NCBI RefSeq assembly: GCF_000430745.1
Contig: NZ_AUMP01000001.1
Coordinates: forward strand, 248,001 to 312,000
Source of the DNA: Fictibacillus gelatini DSM 15865
GTDB lineage: Bacteria > Bacillota > Bacilli > Bacillales > Fictibacillaceae
DNA: 64,000 bases
Reading direction: 5' to 3'
Shown here: positions 36,860-44,950 of the stretch, piece after piece
Position numbering within the stretch: the stretch's first letter is position 1
Layout: each line of letters starts with the position of its first letter
Made by a program: the position numbers and the translations under genes
The notes under the pieces: model-generated
Told to the model about the DNA's origin: nothing
Database searches by the model: none
The model's input: the letters and a program-made list of their open reading frames with translations, nothing else

Positions 36860-37003
36860 TGTTCAAAAAGGAGGACAAACAGGACGGAGGAGTTCACGGC
36901 GGCGCAGCTTTGAGTAGCGGAACGTATACATTTAATACGTGAGCAACAGAGAAGCAAGCCAACAAAGAAATCCGACCGTAATGTTTCCCGGACTTTTTGA
37001 ACA
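36860..37003. mobile_element. 144-bp MITE-like element with 11-bp inverted ends
   Basis: Perfect terminal inverted repeats TGTTCAAAAAG (36860-36870) and CTTTTTGAACA (36993-37003) enclose a GC-richer segment. A central palindrome ACGTAT / ATACGT (36922-36940) has the same centre of symmetry as the ends. No coding frame of its own. It lies exactly between yjcF and the next minus-strand gene. It has the layout of a non-autonomous miniature repeat or a large RNA hairpin. Confidence 0.6.
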
Positions 37004-37010
37004 TCCTCTG

Positions 37011-37904
37011 TTAAAAGTTTACAGCGATGTGATTCACCGCCTTCACCTTATATTGTTGCTTGTTATAAAAGACAAAGGCTTCTACGATAATGTTGTGATC
37101 GATATCTTTTTTAAATGGGATCTGGAAATCTTGAACAGCTAAAGATTCACCCGGTAAAATCTTCGTTTCCTGGATAGGGCATATCCATATTTCTCCTCGT
37201 TCTTTTGCCGCATTCGCCCATTCATTATCCATGAACATCCATCCAAAATTCGCCAGCTGATCGCTATTGGCAGTATGAAGTTCTGGAGAGAATATTTTTC
37301 CTTTTAAGATGCATGCTTCCTCCGGCTGAAAACGAAAACAGATGTATGGATTTTCAAGCGGCTGAATGCCCGTATTCTCCATATGGAAAGAACCTTTAAT
37401 GATCCCGGTCCGATTTTCGTTAAATATGACCGAACTATTGAAATAACAAATGCTGTTAAAATCTGCTTTTTCAACTAACGTGCCCGATCCATTTTCCGGA
37501 AAATTCAGTAACGTGCGATCCACATTTTTTCTCAAATTCAACCTTTTTTCAAGACCCTTTATCCGTTGTTGGTACGATTCAAGAAGTTGATCCTTTTCGT
37601 TGATTTCAACCTGAATCTTGCTAAGCAAATCTTCGTAATCTAATATTCGTTGTTCATGGTTCACTTTTTTCGCTTCATTTAACTGGCTATATACGTTTTC
37701 TAACTCCACTTTTAACTTTTGAATTTCCATTTCCTTTTCTTCAAGTTCTTTTTCTCGCGAGGCAGCCTTCAATTCGGATTGCAGACGTTCGATCGTCTCT
37801 TCAGCAAATACAAGCTTCCTTTCAAGATCAAGCGTTTTTTCCTGGTAATACTGCGTTCGTGAAATTAAGCGGTCATAGCTCAAACGCTCTTTTTGAGAAT
37901 TCAT
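37011..37904 (-). CDS. Coiled-coil hypothetical protein
   Basis: A 297-residue protein. Residues about 10-125 form a long coiled coil rich in Glu, Lys and Leu heptads (for example KEMEIQKLKVELENVYSQL). The C-terminal part (about 140-297) is predicted beta-rich with aromatic residues (FGWMFMDNEWANAAKER). No signal peptide or membrane span. The ATG at 37904 follows AAGGGGGAA; an 11-codon extension holds that site. No family recognised. It lies at the edge of the spore-surface island; a scaffold role would be a guess. Confidence 0.65.
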   Translation of the reverse strand: MNSQKERLSYDRLISRTQYYQEKTLDLERKLVFAEETIERLQSELKAASREKELEEKEMEIQKLKVELENVYSQLNEAKKVNHEQRILDYEDLLSKIQVEINEKDQLLESYQQRIKGLEKRLNLRKNVDRTLLNFPENGSGTLVEKADFNSICYFNSSVIFNENRTGIIKGSFHMENTGIQPLENPYICFRFQPEEACILKGKIFSPELHTANSDQLANFGWMFMDNEWANAAKERGEIWICPIQETKILPGESLAVQDFQIPFKKDIDHNIIVEAFVFYNKQQYKVKAVNHIAVNF

Positions 37905-37990
37905 CCCGATTCCCCCTTCAACATAGGCTCCCATCATTATATTATGTATGTAAAATGCATTCGTTCATTTTTATTTCATTTATTTTTATG

Positions 37991-38023
37991 AAAAAGAGCG
38001 AGATGCACCTCCCGCTCTTTTCA
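37991..38023 (-). terminator. Terminator of the 38042 gene
   Basis: Stem AAAAGAGCG / CGCTCTTTT (imperfect centre); T-rich on the minus strand. Confidence 0.65.
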
Positions 38024-38041
38024 CTCTTCAGATCATTTCAT

Positions 38042-39220
38042 TTATGGTTGTGGTTTAAATTTAATATCTTCAAATGTTACACAATCTGACACGGTTAAAT
38101 TACCTTCTTCTACACTGACAATTCCAGATTCAAATACGGTGACTCCACGATCGTTAATTAATTGTAGCTGGAATAAATCACCTGACTTGCTGTCTACTGC
38201 CGCAAAGTTAAAGTCGAATTCTTCCCCATCTCCCAACCTTCCGGTACCGGAAATGGTTAACTTAAGTCCGCCTTTAAATTCTTCGCAGCATAATGTTTCT
38301 TGATCAAAGTCGGTAGCTGTAAATGTAAAATTCTTTTGGCCGTCGCTCGTATCAAGATCTTCGAAAGTAAAGCGCAATGAGCTGTCATGAATGCTGCAAT
38401 TCGGGCAAATGTCAGCAAGAACTGCCAATCGTCCTCTTTCCGATGCGTTTTCACCCGTCATCCCATTAGCTTCCCCGCTTGCTGCACAATCACAATTCGG
38501 TCTTGGGAAAATTCCCGGACATTGTTCAGGGAAGCTGATATCTGGGCAAACATCATTATCTTCAACAGATGATACTAAGTCATTGCTTCTTGGCGTACAG
38601 AATTTAGCGAGTACTTCGAGTTTAACCTCAGCTTCTACTTGAATGTCGATGCAAAATGTCACTTCGATCGTAAAGTGCGATGGACATGGTGAATTTAATA
38701 GAACGGTTCCTGTCGGGATTTTGCAAAGGATTTTCGTAATTCTGCAGAAGAGATCTGTTCCATCCGGGAAACAAAGCACAAATGATTCTAAGACTGAAGC
38801 GTTCACCAGAATATCTGTAACAATTTCTCCATGCCGGTCAACCACTTCTATAATGACATCTGATGTGAACAACAATTCAACAAGCTGGGCATCTGCAAAG
38901 CCGCCATTTACTGCAACTGTTACATCTCTTTTTTCCCCGATTTGCTCACAATTAAAATGTTCGGAGACGCATTTATGGTGATGATCGTTGCTTAATGGGA
39001 AGGCAGGTGGAGTTCTTGGCGTTTTACACTTAATTCTTAGCGGGCGGCGGCCAGGGTCTTCCATCGCCTCTTCGATCCTTCTCATTTCTTCATGGGAGAA
39101 AGCGATTCTTTTAGTCACCGAAAGTGTATCCGTCACCCAGTCGTACACTTTCTGCACTCGTATACACTCATCCTGAAGGGAATTCGCAGCCTTCGGGATC
39201 GGTTTATGGTGTTTTCCCAT
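38042..39220 (-). CDS. Cys-containing beta-rich protein, candidate spore-surface protein
   Basis: A 392-residue protein beginning MGKHHKPIPKAANSL. Near residue 18 it has CIRVQKVYDWVTD, a motif I associate with poorly characterised sporulation or coat proteins of Bacilli. The middle (about 95-225) is beta-rich with a run ending VEVTFCIDIQVEAEVKLEVL. Cys clusters follow (CPDISFPEQCPGIFPRPNCDC, about 235-255), then a second beta-rich half (about 275-390). No signal peptide, as expected for coat proteins made in the mother cell. The ATG at 39220 follows GGAAGGG. Function and location are inferred from context. Confidence 0.6.
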   Translation of the reverse strand: MGKHHKPIPKAANSLQDECIRVQKVYDWVTDTLSVTKRIAFSHEEMRRIEEAMEDPGRRPLRIKCKTPRTPPAFPLSNDHHHKCVSEHFNCEQIGEKRDVTVAVNGGFADAQLVELLFTSDVIIEVVDRHGEIVTDILVNASVLESFVLCFPDGTDLFCRITKILCKIPTGTVLLNSPCPSHFTIEVTFCIDIQVEAEVKLEVLAKFCTPRSNDLVSSVEDNDVCPDISFPEQCPGIFPRPNCDCAASGEANGMTGENASERGRLAVLADICPNCSIHDSSLRFTFEDLDTSDGQKNFTFTATDFDQETLCCEEFKGGLKLTISGTGRLGDGEEFDFNFAAVDSKSGDLFQLQLINDRGVTVFESGIVSVEEGNLTVSDCVTFEDIKFKPQP

Positions 39221-39337
39221 TGTGTCCCTTCCTTTCCTCATCATGATCTGAAGATTCCATACATACTATGGGAATACAATAGGTTATGACACCAGAAAAC
39301 TCGCCTATTTTTCGGGTAAATCAAGGGAGGATAACTT

Positions 39338-40306
39338 GTGGGGATCATCTATTGGAACAACAAAAAACTAGAGGATCTGAATCATGGTGAACTCGAACAA
39401 TTGCTATTGCTCTCTCCTTACTGGGGACTTGCGCTGGACAGGAAACAAAATGAGCTATTCGGTGGGCTTAAAGGATTAAAAATAGGCATTATTGGTTTAT
39501 CGGCTAACCAGCTCAACCGGTTGAAGATGTTGCTTGAACATACGGAAATTCAATTAACAGAGAAGCTCCAAGACGATTGTGATCAACGCTTATTTATCGA
39601 AGTGATCGATCAATATCCTACCCCGCTAGCTATTCGGACGGCTGATCAAAAGCTCATCTACATACAGCCCGCCTTGCAAACAGAACTGCCTATTCAACGG
39701 AGCATTCATAAAAATATTAACGTAAAGCGAAAGTCCGGGCCGATTACCATTTTCATACCGCCAAAGTATGAATCCTACCTTTGTGAATGGAATGCCTACA
39801 TCCTTATCCAATCCGCTCTCCGTTCCGAATTCAGGTCCCTTTCAAATGTTGATCGCAAGACATATTCACTACTTGTCCGCCGTGTGCTGATGAAAGTAAA
39901 CCCTTACTTTGCAAAACTATTAACCATTCCGGCCATCGAAGAGGCGGCTCCTATGGCAAATAGAAATAAGACTGAAAAACAAATGAATTGGCCGGCGTTT
40001 CCTCCGTTTGACGAGTTCAAAACTCAACCATCAACGCCGCCAAAATCGGCTAAGGCTAGTTCTTTTGAATATTCCTATTCCACGAAAAGAAGCCAGAGTC
40101 TTGTAAAAAATCCAACAAACGATAACCCTATTAATCCATTTAAGCGCCATGAAGCGAATAATAAAACTTCGCCCATCTCGCCATTTTCCAGGGCACCGAA
40201 TAAATCAACAACCGTCATCAACCCATTTCTTCCGAGAAGGTACACCCAGCCCCGCTCTCAAGAATATGATAACAGTACGTTCAATAGGAGGAGAGATGAA
40301 TCTTGA
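39338..40306 (+). CDS. Hypothetical protein with disordered C-terminus
   Basis: A 322-residue protein from GTG after AGGGAGG, divergent from the 38042 gene. The N-terminal region (about 1-205) is globular, mixed alpha/beta, with GLKGLKIGIIGLSANQLNRL. The C-terminal 110 residues are Pro, Ser, Asn and Lys-rich with repeated NPFxx motifs (INPFKRHE, ISPFSRAP, INPFLPRR), likely disordered. No homologue recognised. The stop overlaps the next small gene by 4 nt, so the two are translated together. Confidence 0.6.
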   Translation: MGIIYWNNKKLEDLNHGELEQLLLLSPYWGLALDRKQNELFGGLKGLKIGIIGLSANQLNRLKMLLEHTEIQLTEKLQDDCDQRLFIEVIDQYPTPLAIRTADQKLIYIQPALQTELPIQRSIHKNINVKRKSGPITIFIPPKYESYLCEWNAYILIQSALRSEFRSLSNVDRKTYSLLVRRVLMKVNPYFAKLLTIPAIEEAAPMANRNKTEKQMNWPAFPPFDEFKTQPSTPPKSAKASSFEYSYSTKRSQSLVKNPTNDNPINPFKRHEANNKTSPISPFSRAPNKSTTVINPFLPRRYTQPRSQEYDNSTFNRRRDES

Positions 40307-40455
40307 AAAAAAGTAACATCCACGAACTATACCGAGAAGTAAAACGAAGGAAAACTAAAGAAGCGGCTGCAAAAAAAACATTGTTCACCCCGAAAAAAAA
40401 GAAAGGCTGCAAAAATTGCGGCAAAGTGACGTGGAAACCGAATAAAGCGCAATAA
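40303..40455 (+). CDS. Small basic protein with one CxxC
   Basis: A 50-residue product from a TTG that overlaps the previous stop codon (TTGA). The sequence is very Lys-rich and ends KKGCKNCGKVTWKPNKAQ. AGGAGGAGAG precedes the start. It could be a zinc-knuckle dimer or a coat-linking peptide. Unrecognised. Confidence 0.55.
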   Translation: MKKSNIHELYREVKRRKTKEAAAKKTLFTPKKKKGCKNCGKVTWKPNKAQ

Positions 40456-40456
40456 A

Positions 40457-40497
40457 ACATTAAGACCACTTCCAATAAAGTGGTCTTAATGTTTTTG
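40457..40497. terminator. Bidirectional terminator after 40303 gene
   Basis: Near-perfect stem AACATTAAGACCACTT / AAGTGGTCTTAATGTT, T5 on the plus side; it overlaps the end of the convergent operon. Confidence 0.85.
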
Positions 40498-41385
40498 TCG
40501 AAAAGAATGGAAAACATCCTTGACGGATTGTTCAAATGGTATTTTAGGCCGCCATCCTAATTGGTTTATGAGCGTCGTATCCACTTTTAAAAAGTGATCC
40601 TTCCCGTTATTATCGGTTTCAACGATACTTAGCTCTACCGTTGTTTCTTTTTGTAATAGATTTAGAACTTGCTGCAAGGAAATCTCCCTGCCGGAGGCGA
40701 TCCCATAAACAACGCCTACTTTGCCGGACTGAAAGAGCAAATCATAGGCAACAATTGCATCCCTTACATCAAGGAAATCACGTTTGTTGTTTAAATTGCT
40801 CACTTCTATTCTATTTTCCTCTTCGCCTTTTTCTATTGCGACTATTTTTTTGGCGAACGTCGATATGACGCCTTTTGAAGGACCTGGACCGATTAAATTT
40901 GACGGTTTCGCAATGACAATGGGCTGGTGAAAAAGAGGTGCCCAGGAGGCAGCAAGGAGGTTTTGCATCGTTTTGCTTAGACTGTACGGGTGTGGCGGAA
41001 CCGAACCGATACCCGGTTGAAATTCTAAAGCCGACGTAACGAGAACGACTTTTTGTAAAGTGGCGGCCGTCCGAAGTGCTTCCAATAAATAAAGGGTGGC
41101 AATGACATTGGCTTCAATTGCCTTAGTCGGCTCTGACCATGATTCCGCGACGGAATTCATCCCTGCTAAATGAAGGACATATTCTGGCGAAGTTCGCTCT
41201 ATGAGGAGCTGAACAGAAGATAAATTCGAAAGATCGCATTGAATGATTTTCCATGGGGCGCCCCCCGCATTCTTACTCCTCGATTGCCCAATGACGTTCA
41301 TCCCTTTTTTATAAAAATACCGGCATGCATGCTGGCCGGTAAATCCGTTTGCTCCTGTAATTAAAATGGTAGAGCCCGGTTTCAT
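40486..41385 (-). CDS. NAD-dependent epimerase/reductase (Rmd/GalE-like SDR)
   Basis: A 299-residue extended short-chain dehydrogenase acting on nucleotide sugars. The Rossmann motif is GANGFTGQH (about 8-16), with catalytic YSLSK near residue 133 and Ser in VTSALEF. The closest pattern I can see is GDP-4-keto-6-deoxy-mannose reductase or UDP-sugar epimerase. It is the last gene of a four-gene operon in which each stop and start overlap by 4 nt. It may act on the deoxyhexosamine made by the other three or on the CDP-sugar made at 54.9-56.6 kb. Confidence 0.78.
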   Translation of the reverse strand: MKPGSTILITGANGFTGQHACRYFYKKGMNVIGQSRSKNAGGAPWKIIQCDLSNLSSVQLLIERTSPEYVLHLAGMNSVAESWSEPTKAIEANVIATLYLLEALRTAATLQKVVLVTSALEFQPGIGSVPPHPYSLSKTMQNLLAASWAPLFHQPIVIAKPSNLIGPGPSKGVISTFAKKIVAIEKGEEENRIEVSNLNNKRDFLDVRDAIVAYDLLFQSGKVGVVYGIASGREISLQQVLNLLQKETTVELSIVETDNNGKDHFLKVDTTLINQLGWRPKIPFEQSVKDVFHSFRQKH

Positions 41386-42206
41386 GAGGCATCCATCCAG
41401 GCTTTTAGCTCTTGAAGCATTTTTTTATAGGAGGGCACTTTGTAGTTGATGTCTTCCCTCGTATTGAGCAATGTACGGTCGAGAAACAGTTCTGAATGTG
41501 GCTTGATGACAACATCTTCCTTCTGGAAAACGTCCTGGATGATTTTCAGCAATTCATATTTCGAAACTTTTTCCGGCGCTGTCAAATGATATAAGCCTGT
41601 GAGTTCTTGCTTAAACGCATACGTTATAAATTTCGCAAGTTCCAGCGTCGTAACTCCATTCCAATACACTTTCGTAAAGCCGCGAATCTCTCCTTTCTGG
41701 TTCATAAACCAGTGGAAAAGCCCGATCCCGTCTTTTAATTCCGGTCCGATAATCGATGTTCGAATCGTTAAATGGCTTCCCTCTTTCACTTCGCCCAGGG
41801 CTTTCGTTCTTGCATATACTGTAATGCCATCCGGTTCGCTCGATTCTGGATAGTTTCCTTTCGAGCCGCTAAACACGCAATCGGTACTAATATGAATCAA
41901 TTTGCCGCCGTATGAATCTAATAGTCTTACAAGTTCATGGGGCAATAAACTATTAAGGATGATCGCTTCACGTTTACGGATCGCCGCGAACTCGTTTAAG
42001 ACTCCGATGCAGTTAATGACGAAGTCAGGTTGAATGTTCGTTATAATTTCTTTGAGCTCATTAAAATCTGTCGCATCTAAATGAATATGATTGTGTTGCT
42101 TTTTGTCCCTTGAAGTGACATAAATATCATCATCCGTATGCTTTTTTAAATAGCCTGCGATTACATGCCCTGCCATTCCGCCGCCGCCAAGGAGCAATAG
42201 TTTCAC
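41382..42206 (-). CDS. RmlD-like nucleotide-sugar 4-keto reductase
   Basis: A 274-residue SDR of the dTDP-4-dehydrorhamnose reductase (RmlD) family. Rossmann motif GGGGMAGHV, STDCVFSGSKGNYPE, and the active-site Tyr/Lys in TVYARTKALGE. In operons that also contain an inverting UDP-GlcNAc dehydratase and a UDP-2-epimerase, such RmlD-like proteins (WbvR type) reduce the 4-keto group to give UDP-L-QuiNAc. The FucNAc reductases (FnlB/WbjC/CapF) are longer with a cupin-like tail, absent here. Translationally coupled on both sides. Confidence 0.82.
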   Translation of the reverse strand: MKLLLLGGGGMAGHVIAGYLKKHTDDDIYVTSRDKKQHNHIHLDATDFNELKEIITNIQPDFVINCIGVLNEFAAIRKREAIILNSLLPHELVRLLDSYGGKLIHISTDCVFSGSKGNYPESSEPDGITVYARTKALGEVKEGSHLTIRTSIIGPELKDGIGLFHWFMNQKGEIRGFTKVYWNGVTTLELAKFITYAFKQELTGLYHLTAPEKVSKYELLKIIQDVFQKEDVVIKPHSELFLDRTLLNTREDINYKVPSYKKMLQELKAWMDAS

Positions 42207-43186
42207 GGCAAAAACCTGCCTTTTTCAAGCATTTTTTTAATTTCTTCTTTCGTCATTAAGTTTTCCGAAGAACTGTAACTTTTTAATTCAACTTTTTTAA
42301 AAGTAGAATAATGTTCATATAAGCCTTCAATTTTAATCGTCGGAAGAATAACGAAATATTCATTGTCAAAATAAACGGTCGAATCGCTTTCGAATTCTGA
42401 AAGCAAAATTTCGTGCAATTTTTCCCCCGGCCTGATGCCAAGTTCTTTAATTTTCACGTCTTTTTTTCCGGATGCTTCCATTAATACTTCTGCAAGATCT
42501 AAAATTTTGCACGTCGGCATTTTCATCACAAAAATTTCTCCGCCCTGCGCCTCATCTGTTGCTTTAAATAGCAGTTTGATTGCATCTTCCAGCGTAAGGA
42601 AAAATCTTGTCATTCGCTTATCTGTAATCCCGACATAGCCTTTTTGAATTTGATTTTTAAAGACATGAATGACACTTCCATTTGTTCCTAATACGTTTCC
42701 TCCGCGCACACATACGAATTTTGTATCCGAATTCAGCAAATTGGCATGAATAATAAGCTTTTCGCCAATCGCTTTTGTCATTCCGTAAAAGTTAGCCGGA
42801 TTTGCCGCTTTATCTGTAGAAATATAAATCACTTTGTTTACTTTATTGGCGATTGCGGCTTCGATGACGTTTTGCGTTCCGATAATATTCGTTTTCAATG
42901 CTTCATATGGCTGATGCTCGCAAATCGGAACATGCTTTAACGCTGCGAGGTGATAGACATAATCGACTTTTTCGGATGCTTTCATTAATCCATCCAGCTC
43001 TCGGATATCACCAATAATAAATTTAAGCTTCGAATTGTTTTCAAAGTAACGCTGCATTTCTACCTGGCTCGCTTCATTTCTCGAGAGGATGCGAATTTCC
43101 CGGGGATTTTTCGGGAGCAGCTGTTTTACTAACTCATGGCCCCATGACCCCGTTCCTCCAGTTATTAATATCGTTTTGTTTTTCAA
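42203..43186 (-). CDS. UDP-N-acetylglucosamine 4,6-dehydratase (5-inverting type)
   Basis: A 327-residue FnlA/WbjB/CapE-like enzyme that converts UDP-GlcNAc to a 4-keto-6-deoxy sugar with inversion at C5. Motifs: GGTGSWGHEL, Rossmann acidic region, YHLAALKHVPICE, ISTDKAANP, catalytic FYGMTKAIGEKL. The late RPGEKLHEILLSE segment is characteristic of the FnlA branch. It is the second gene in the operon after the UDP-GlcNAc 2-epimerase. The start overlaps the upstream stop by 4 nt. Confidence 0.88.
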   Translation of the reverse strand: MKNKTILITGGTGSWGHELVKQLLPKNPREIRILSRNEASQVEMQRYFENNSKLKFIIGDIRELDGLMKASEKVDYVYHLAALKHVPICEHQPYEALKTNIIGTQNVIEAAIANKVNKVIYISTDKAANPANFYGMTKAIGEKLIIHANLLNSDTKFVCVRGGNVLGTNGSVIHVFKNQIQKGYVGITDKRMTRFFLTLEDAIKLLFKATDEAQGGEIFVMKMPTCKILDLAEVLMEASGKKDVKIKELGIRPGEKLHEILLSEFESDSTVYFDNEYFVILPTIKIEGLYEHYSTFKKVELKSYSSSENLMTKEEIKKMLEKGRFLP

Positions 43187-44271
43187 CCTGTAGTCCCTCC
43201 AAATAAAAATTTAACCACTTTCTCGGAAACGTTCGGGTCAAAATAGCCCTCCGGAAAGTCCCAAACATTATGTTGACTGATCATCACCTGAACCGCTTCC
43301 TCTATACTTTTTTTGTTTACACCAGAGACAATATTGCTTCCGCACTCTACCGTTTCGGGCCTTTCGGTGCTGTTTCTCACCGTTACGGTCGGGACATGGA
43401 ACAAGCAGCATTCTTCCTGCACCGTTCCGCTGTCGGTCAAGACACATAATGCATTTTTCTCTAATTTCACGAAATCAAAGAAACCGAATGGTTCATAAAA
43501 TTCGACCAATGGATCGAGTTTTAGCGTTGAAAGGTTTTCCAGCTTTGATCTCGTTCGCGGGTGAATGCTGCAAACCATCCTTCGTTGATGAGTTTTGGCT
43601 ACATGATTTAAGCCTTCGAAAATTTCTTTTAGATGATCGACATCATCGACATTTTCCGCGCGATGAATCGTCACGAGAAAAAACTCCCGTTCTTTCAATT
43701 GAAGCTTTTCTAGTTTATCGCTTCCATCAATCGGTTCTTTATAATATTCCAACACTTCATAAATCGGATTGCCTGACATGAAGATCCGGTTTACAGGCAC
43801 ACCTTCTTTTAGCAAATTTTCACGGCTTTTCGGTGTATACGGCAAATTATAGGACGATACGGCATCAATGATTTTACGGTTCTTTTCTTCCGGAACGCGC
43901 AAGTCGTAACAGCGGTTGCCAGCTTCCATATGGTAAACCGGGATATTCATTCGTTCCGCTAAAATGGCCGATAATGCACTATTCGTATCGCCAAGAACGA
44001 GCACTTTATCCGGCCTTTCCTTTTCAAAAATAACTTCAAGCTCCCTGAACATGAGTGAAAGTTGTTTTCCTAAGGAATTTTGCTGCTGGCTTAAAACATA
44101 GTCTGGATGGCGGACATTTAACTCTTTAAAAAACACATCATTTAACGAATAAGTGAAGTTTTGCCCCGTGTGGACGACAATATGTTTTTCTGCCAGTTGG
44201 TCCAGCTTCTTAATGATTAAATTGAGTCGGATGATTTCAGGGCGAGTCCCTAAAATCGTCATTATACGCAT
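43183..44271 (-). CDS. UDP-N-acetylglucosamine 2-epimerase family
   Basis: A 362-residue enzyme with the GT-B-like fold. Motifs: LGTRPEIIRLNLIIKKL, HTGQN, YHMEAGNRCYDLRVPEEKNR with catalytic acids, VTIHRAEN, and a late SGTVQEECCLFHVPTVTVR. This variant (WbjD/FnlC/CapG subgroup) acts on UDP-2-acetamido-2,6-dideoxy-L-talose/mannose-type substrates rather than UDP-GlcNAc when encoded with FnlA-like enzymes. First gene of the operon; the promoter must lie in 44272-44500. Confidence 0.87.
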   Translation of the reverse strand: MRIMTILGTRPEIIRLNLIIKKLDQLAEKHIVVHTGQNFTYSLNDVFFKELNVRHPDYVLSQQQNSLGKQLSLMFRELEVIFEKERPDKVLVLGDTNSALSAILAERMNIPVYHMEAGNRCYDLRVPEEKNRKIIDAVSSYNLPYTPKSRENLLKEGVPVNRIFMSGNPIYEVLEYYKEPIDGSDKLEKLQLKEREFFLVTIHRAENVDDVDHLKEIFEGLNHVAKTHQRRMVCSIHPRTRSKLENLSTLKLDPLVEFYEPFGFFDFVKLEKNALCVLTDSGTVQEECCLFHVPTVTVRNSTERPETVECGSNIVSGVNKKSIEEAVQVMISQHNVWDFPEGYFDPNVSEKVVKFLFGGTTG

Positions 44272-44508
44272 CTGAGTTTTAATCCCCTTTTGTTTTTTTT
44301 CATAATAGAGTATGAATAGTAGTTTTGAATGTATAGACGATCTACTAAAATCACCAAAAAGGGCAATATTTTTATCATAAAATAAACAATCCCGCAGGCT
44401 TTTTTTGTTAACGCGCTGAATCTATTAAACTTTCATAAAAATTGATAATGGAGTACAAGCCATTTTTTAAAATTTTCATACATTTAAAAATAGAAAGGGG
44501 GGATGTTA

Positions 44509-44913
44509 ATGGCTACCGTTTTAGATACAGGCTCAAGCCAGCCGAACAATGGAAGTGCGTCTACTAATATTCCAGTTACAGCTTCACCTGTAAAAGTTGC
44601 CGAGTTTGGATTAAGCCCGTATGTTTCTACGAATAAAATCATGCTCAGCTTTACGGCTGGAGTTACTACAACACTTGCTCTTCCGACACTATTGTTCAAA
44701 ATTGTCAGAGATACAACGGTCATATTTACGACGCGGAGCCGGGTTGAAGTTGCTTTAGGACAACCTCAGACCATATCTTTTCAAGCCGTAGATTTAAATG
44801 TGCCAGTTGGAAATCATGCCTATTTTGTAACTGTTGAACTTGAAAATCCGCTTTTAAACTCCGCTTCCATCATCGGACCCATCTCATTTAACGGCGTGGC
44901 ATACAGTCTCTAA
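44509..44913 (+). CDS. Beta-rich 134-aa protein, candidate spore-surface structural protein
   Basis: Starts MATVLDTGSSQPNNGSASTN. Thr/Ser/Val/Leu-rich throughout, one predicted beta sandwich with TNKIMLSFTAGVTTTLALPT and LNVPVGNHAYFVTVELENPL. No cysteines, no signal peptide. Overall composition resembles BclA-C-terminal or BxpB/ExsF-like jelly-roll surface proteins, but I cannot confirm homology. The ATG at 44509 is 8 nt after GGGGGG; the one at 44503 touches it. It has its own terminator and is surrounded by sugar genes. Confidence 0.55.
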   Translation: MATVLDTGSSQPNNGSASTNIPVTASPVKVAEFGLSPYVSTNKIMLSFTAGVTTTLALPTLLFKIVRDTTVIFTTRSRVEVALGQPQTISFQAVDLNVPVGNHAYFVTVELENPLLNSASIIGPISFNGVAYSL

Positions 44914-44918
44914 ATAAC

Positions 44919-44950
44919 AGAGTGTTGAGAAATGATTTTCTCAACACTCT
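44919..44950. terminator. Bidirectional terminator after 44509 gene
   Basis: Stem AGAGTGTTGAGAA / TTCTCAACACTCT, then TTATT. Confidence 0.8.

Noticed and set aside
36939-37142. 67-codon frame across the MITE-like element
   Set aside because: Overlaps the end of the minus-strand coiled-coil gene and the repeat; no ribosome site.
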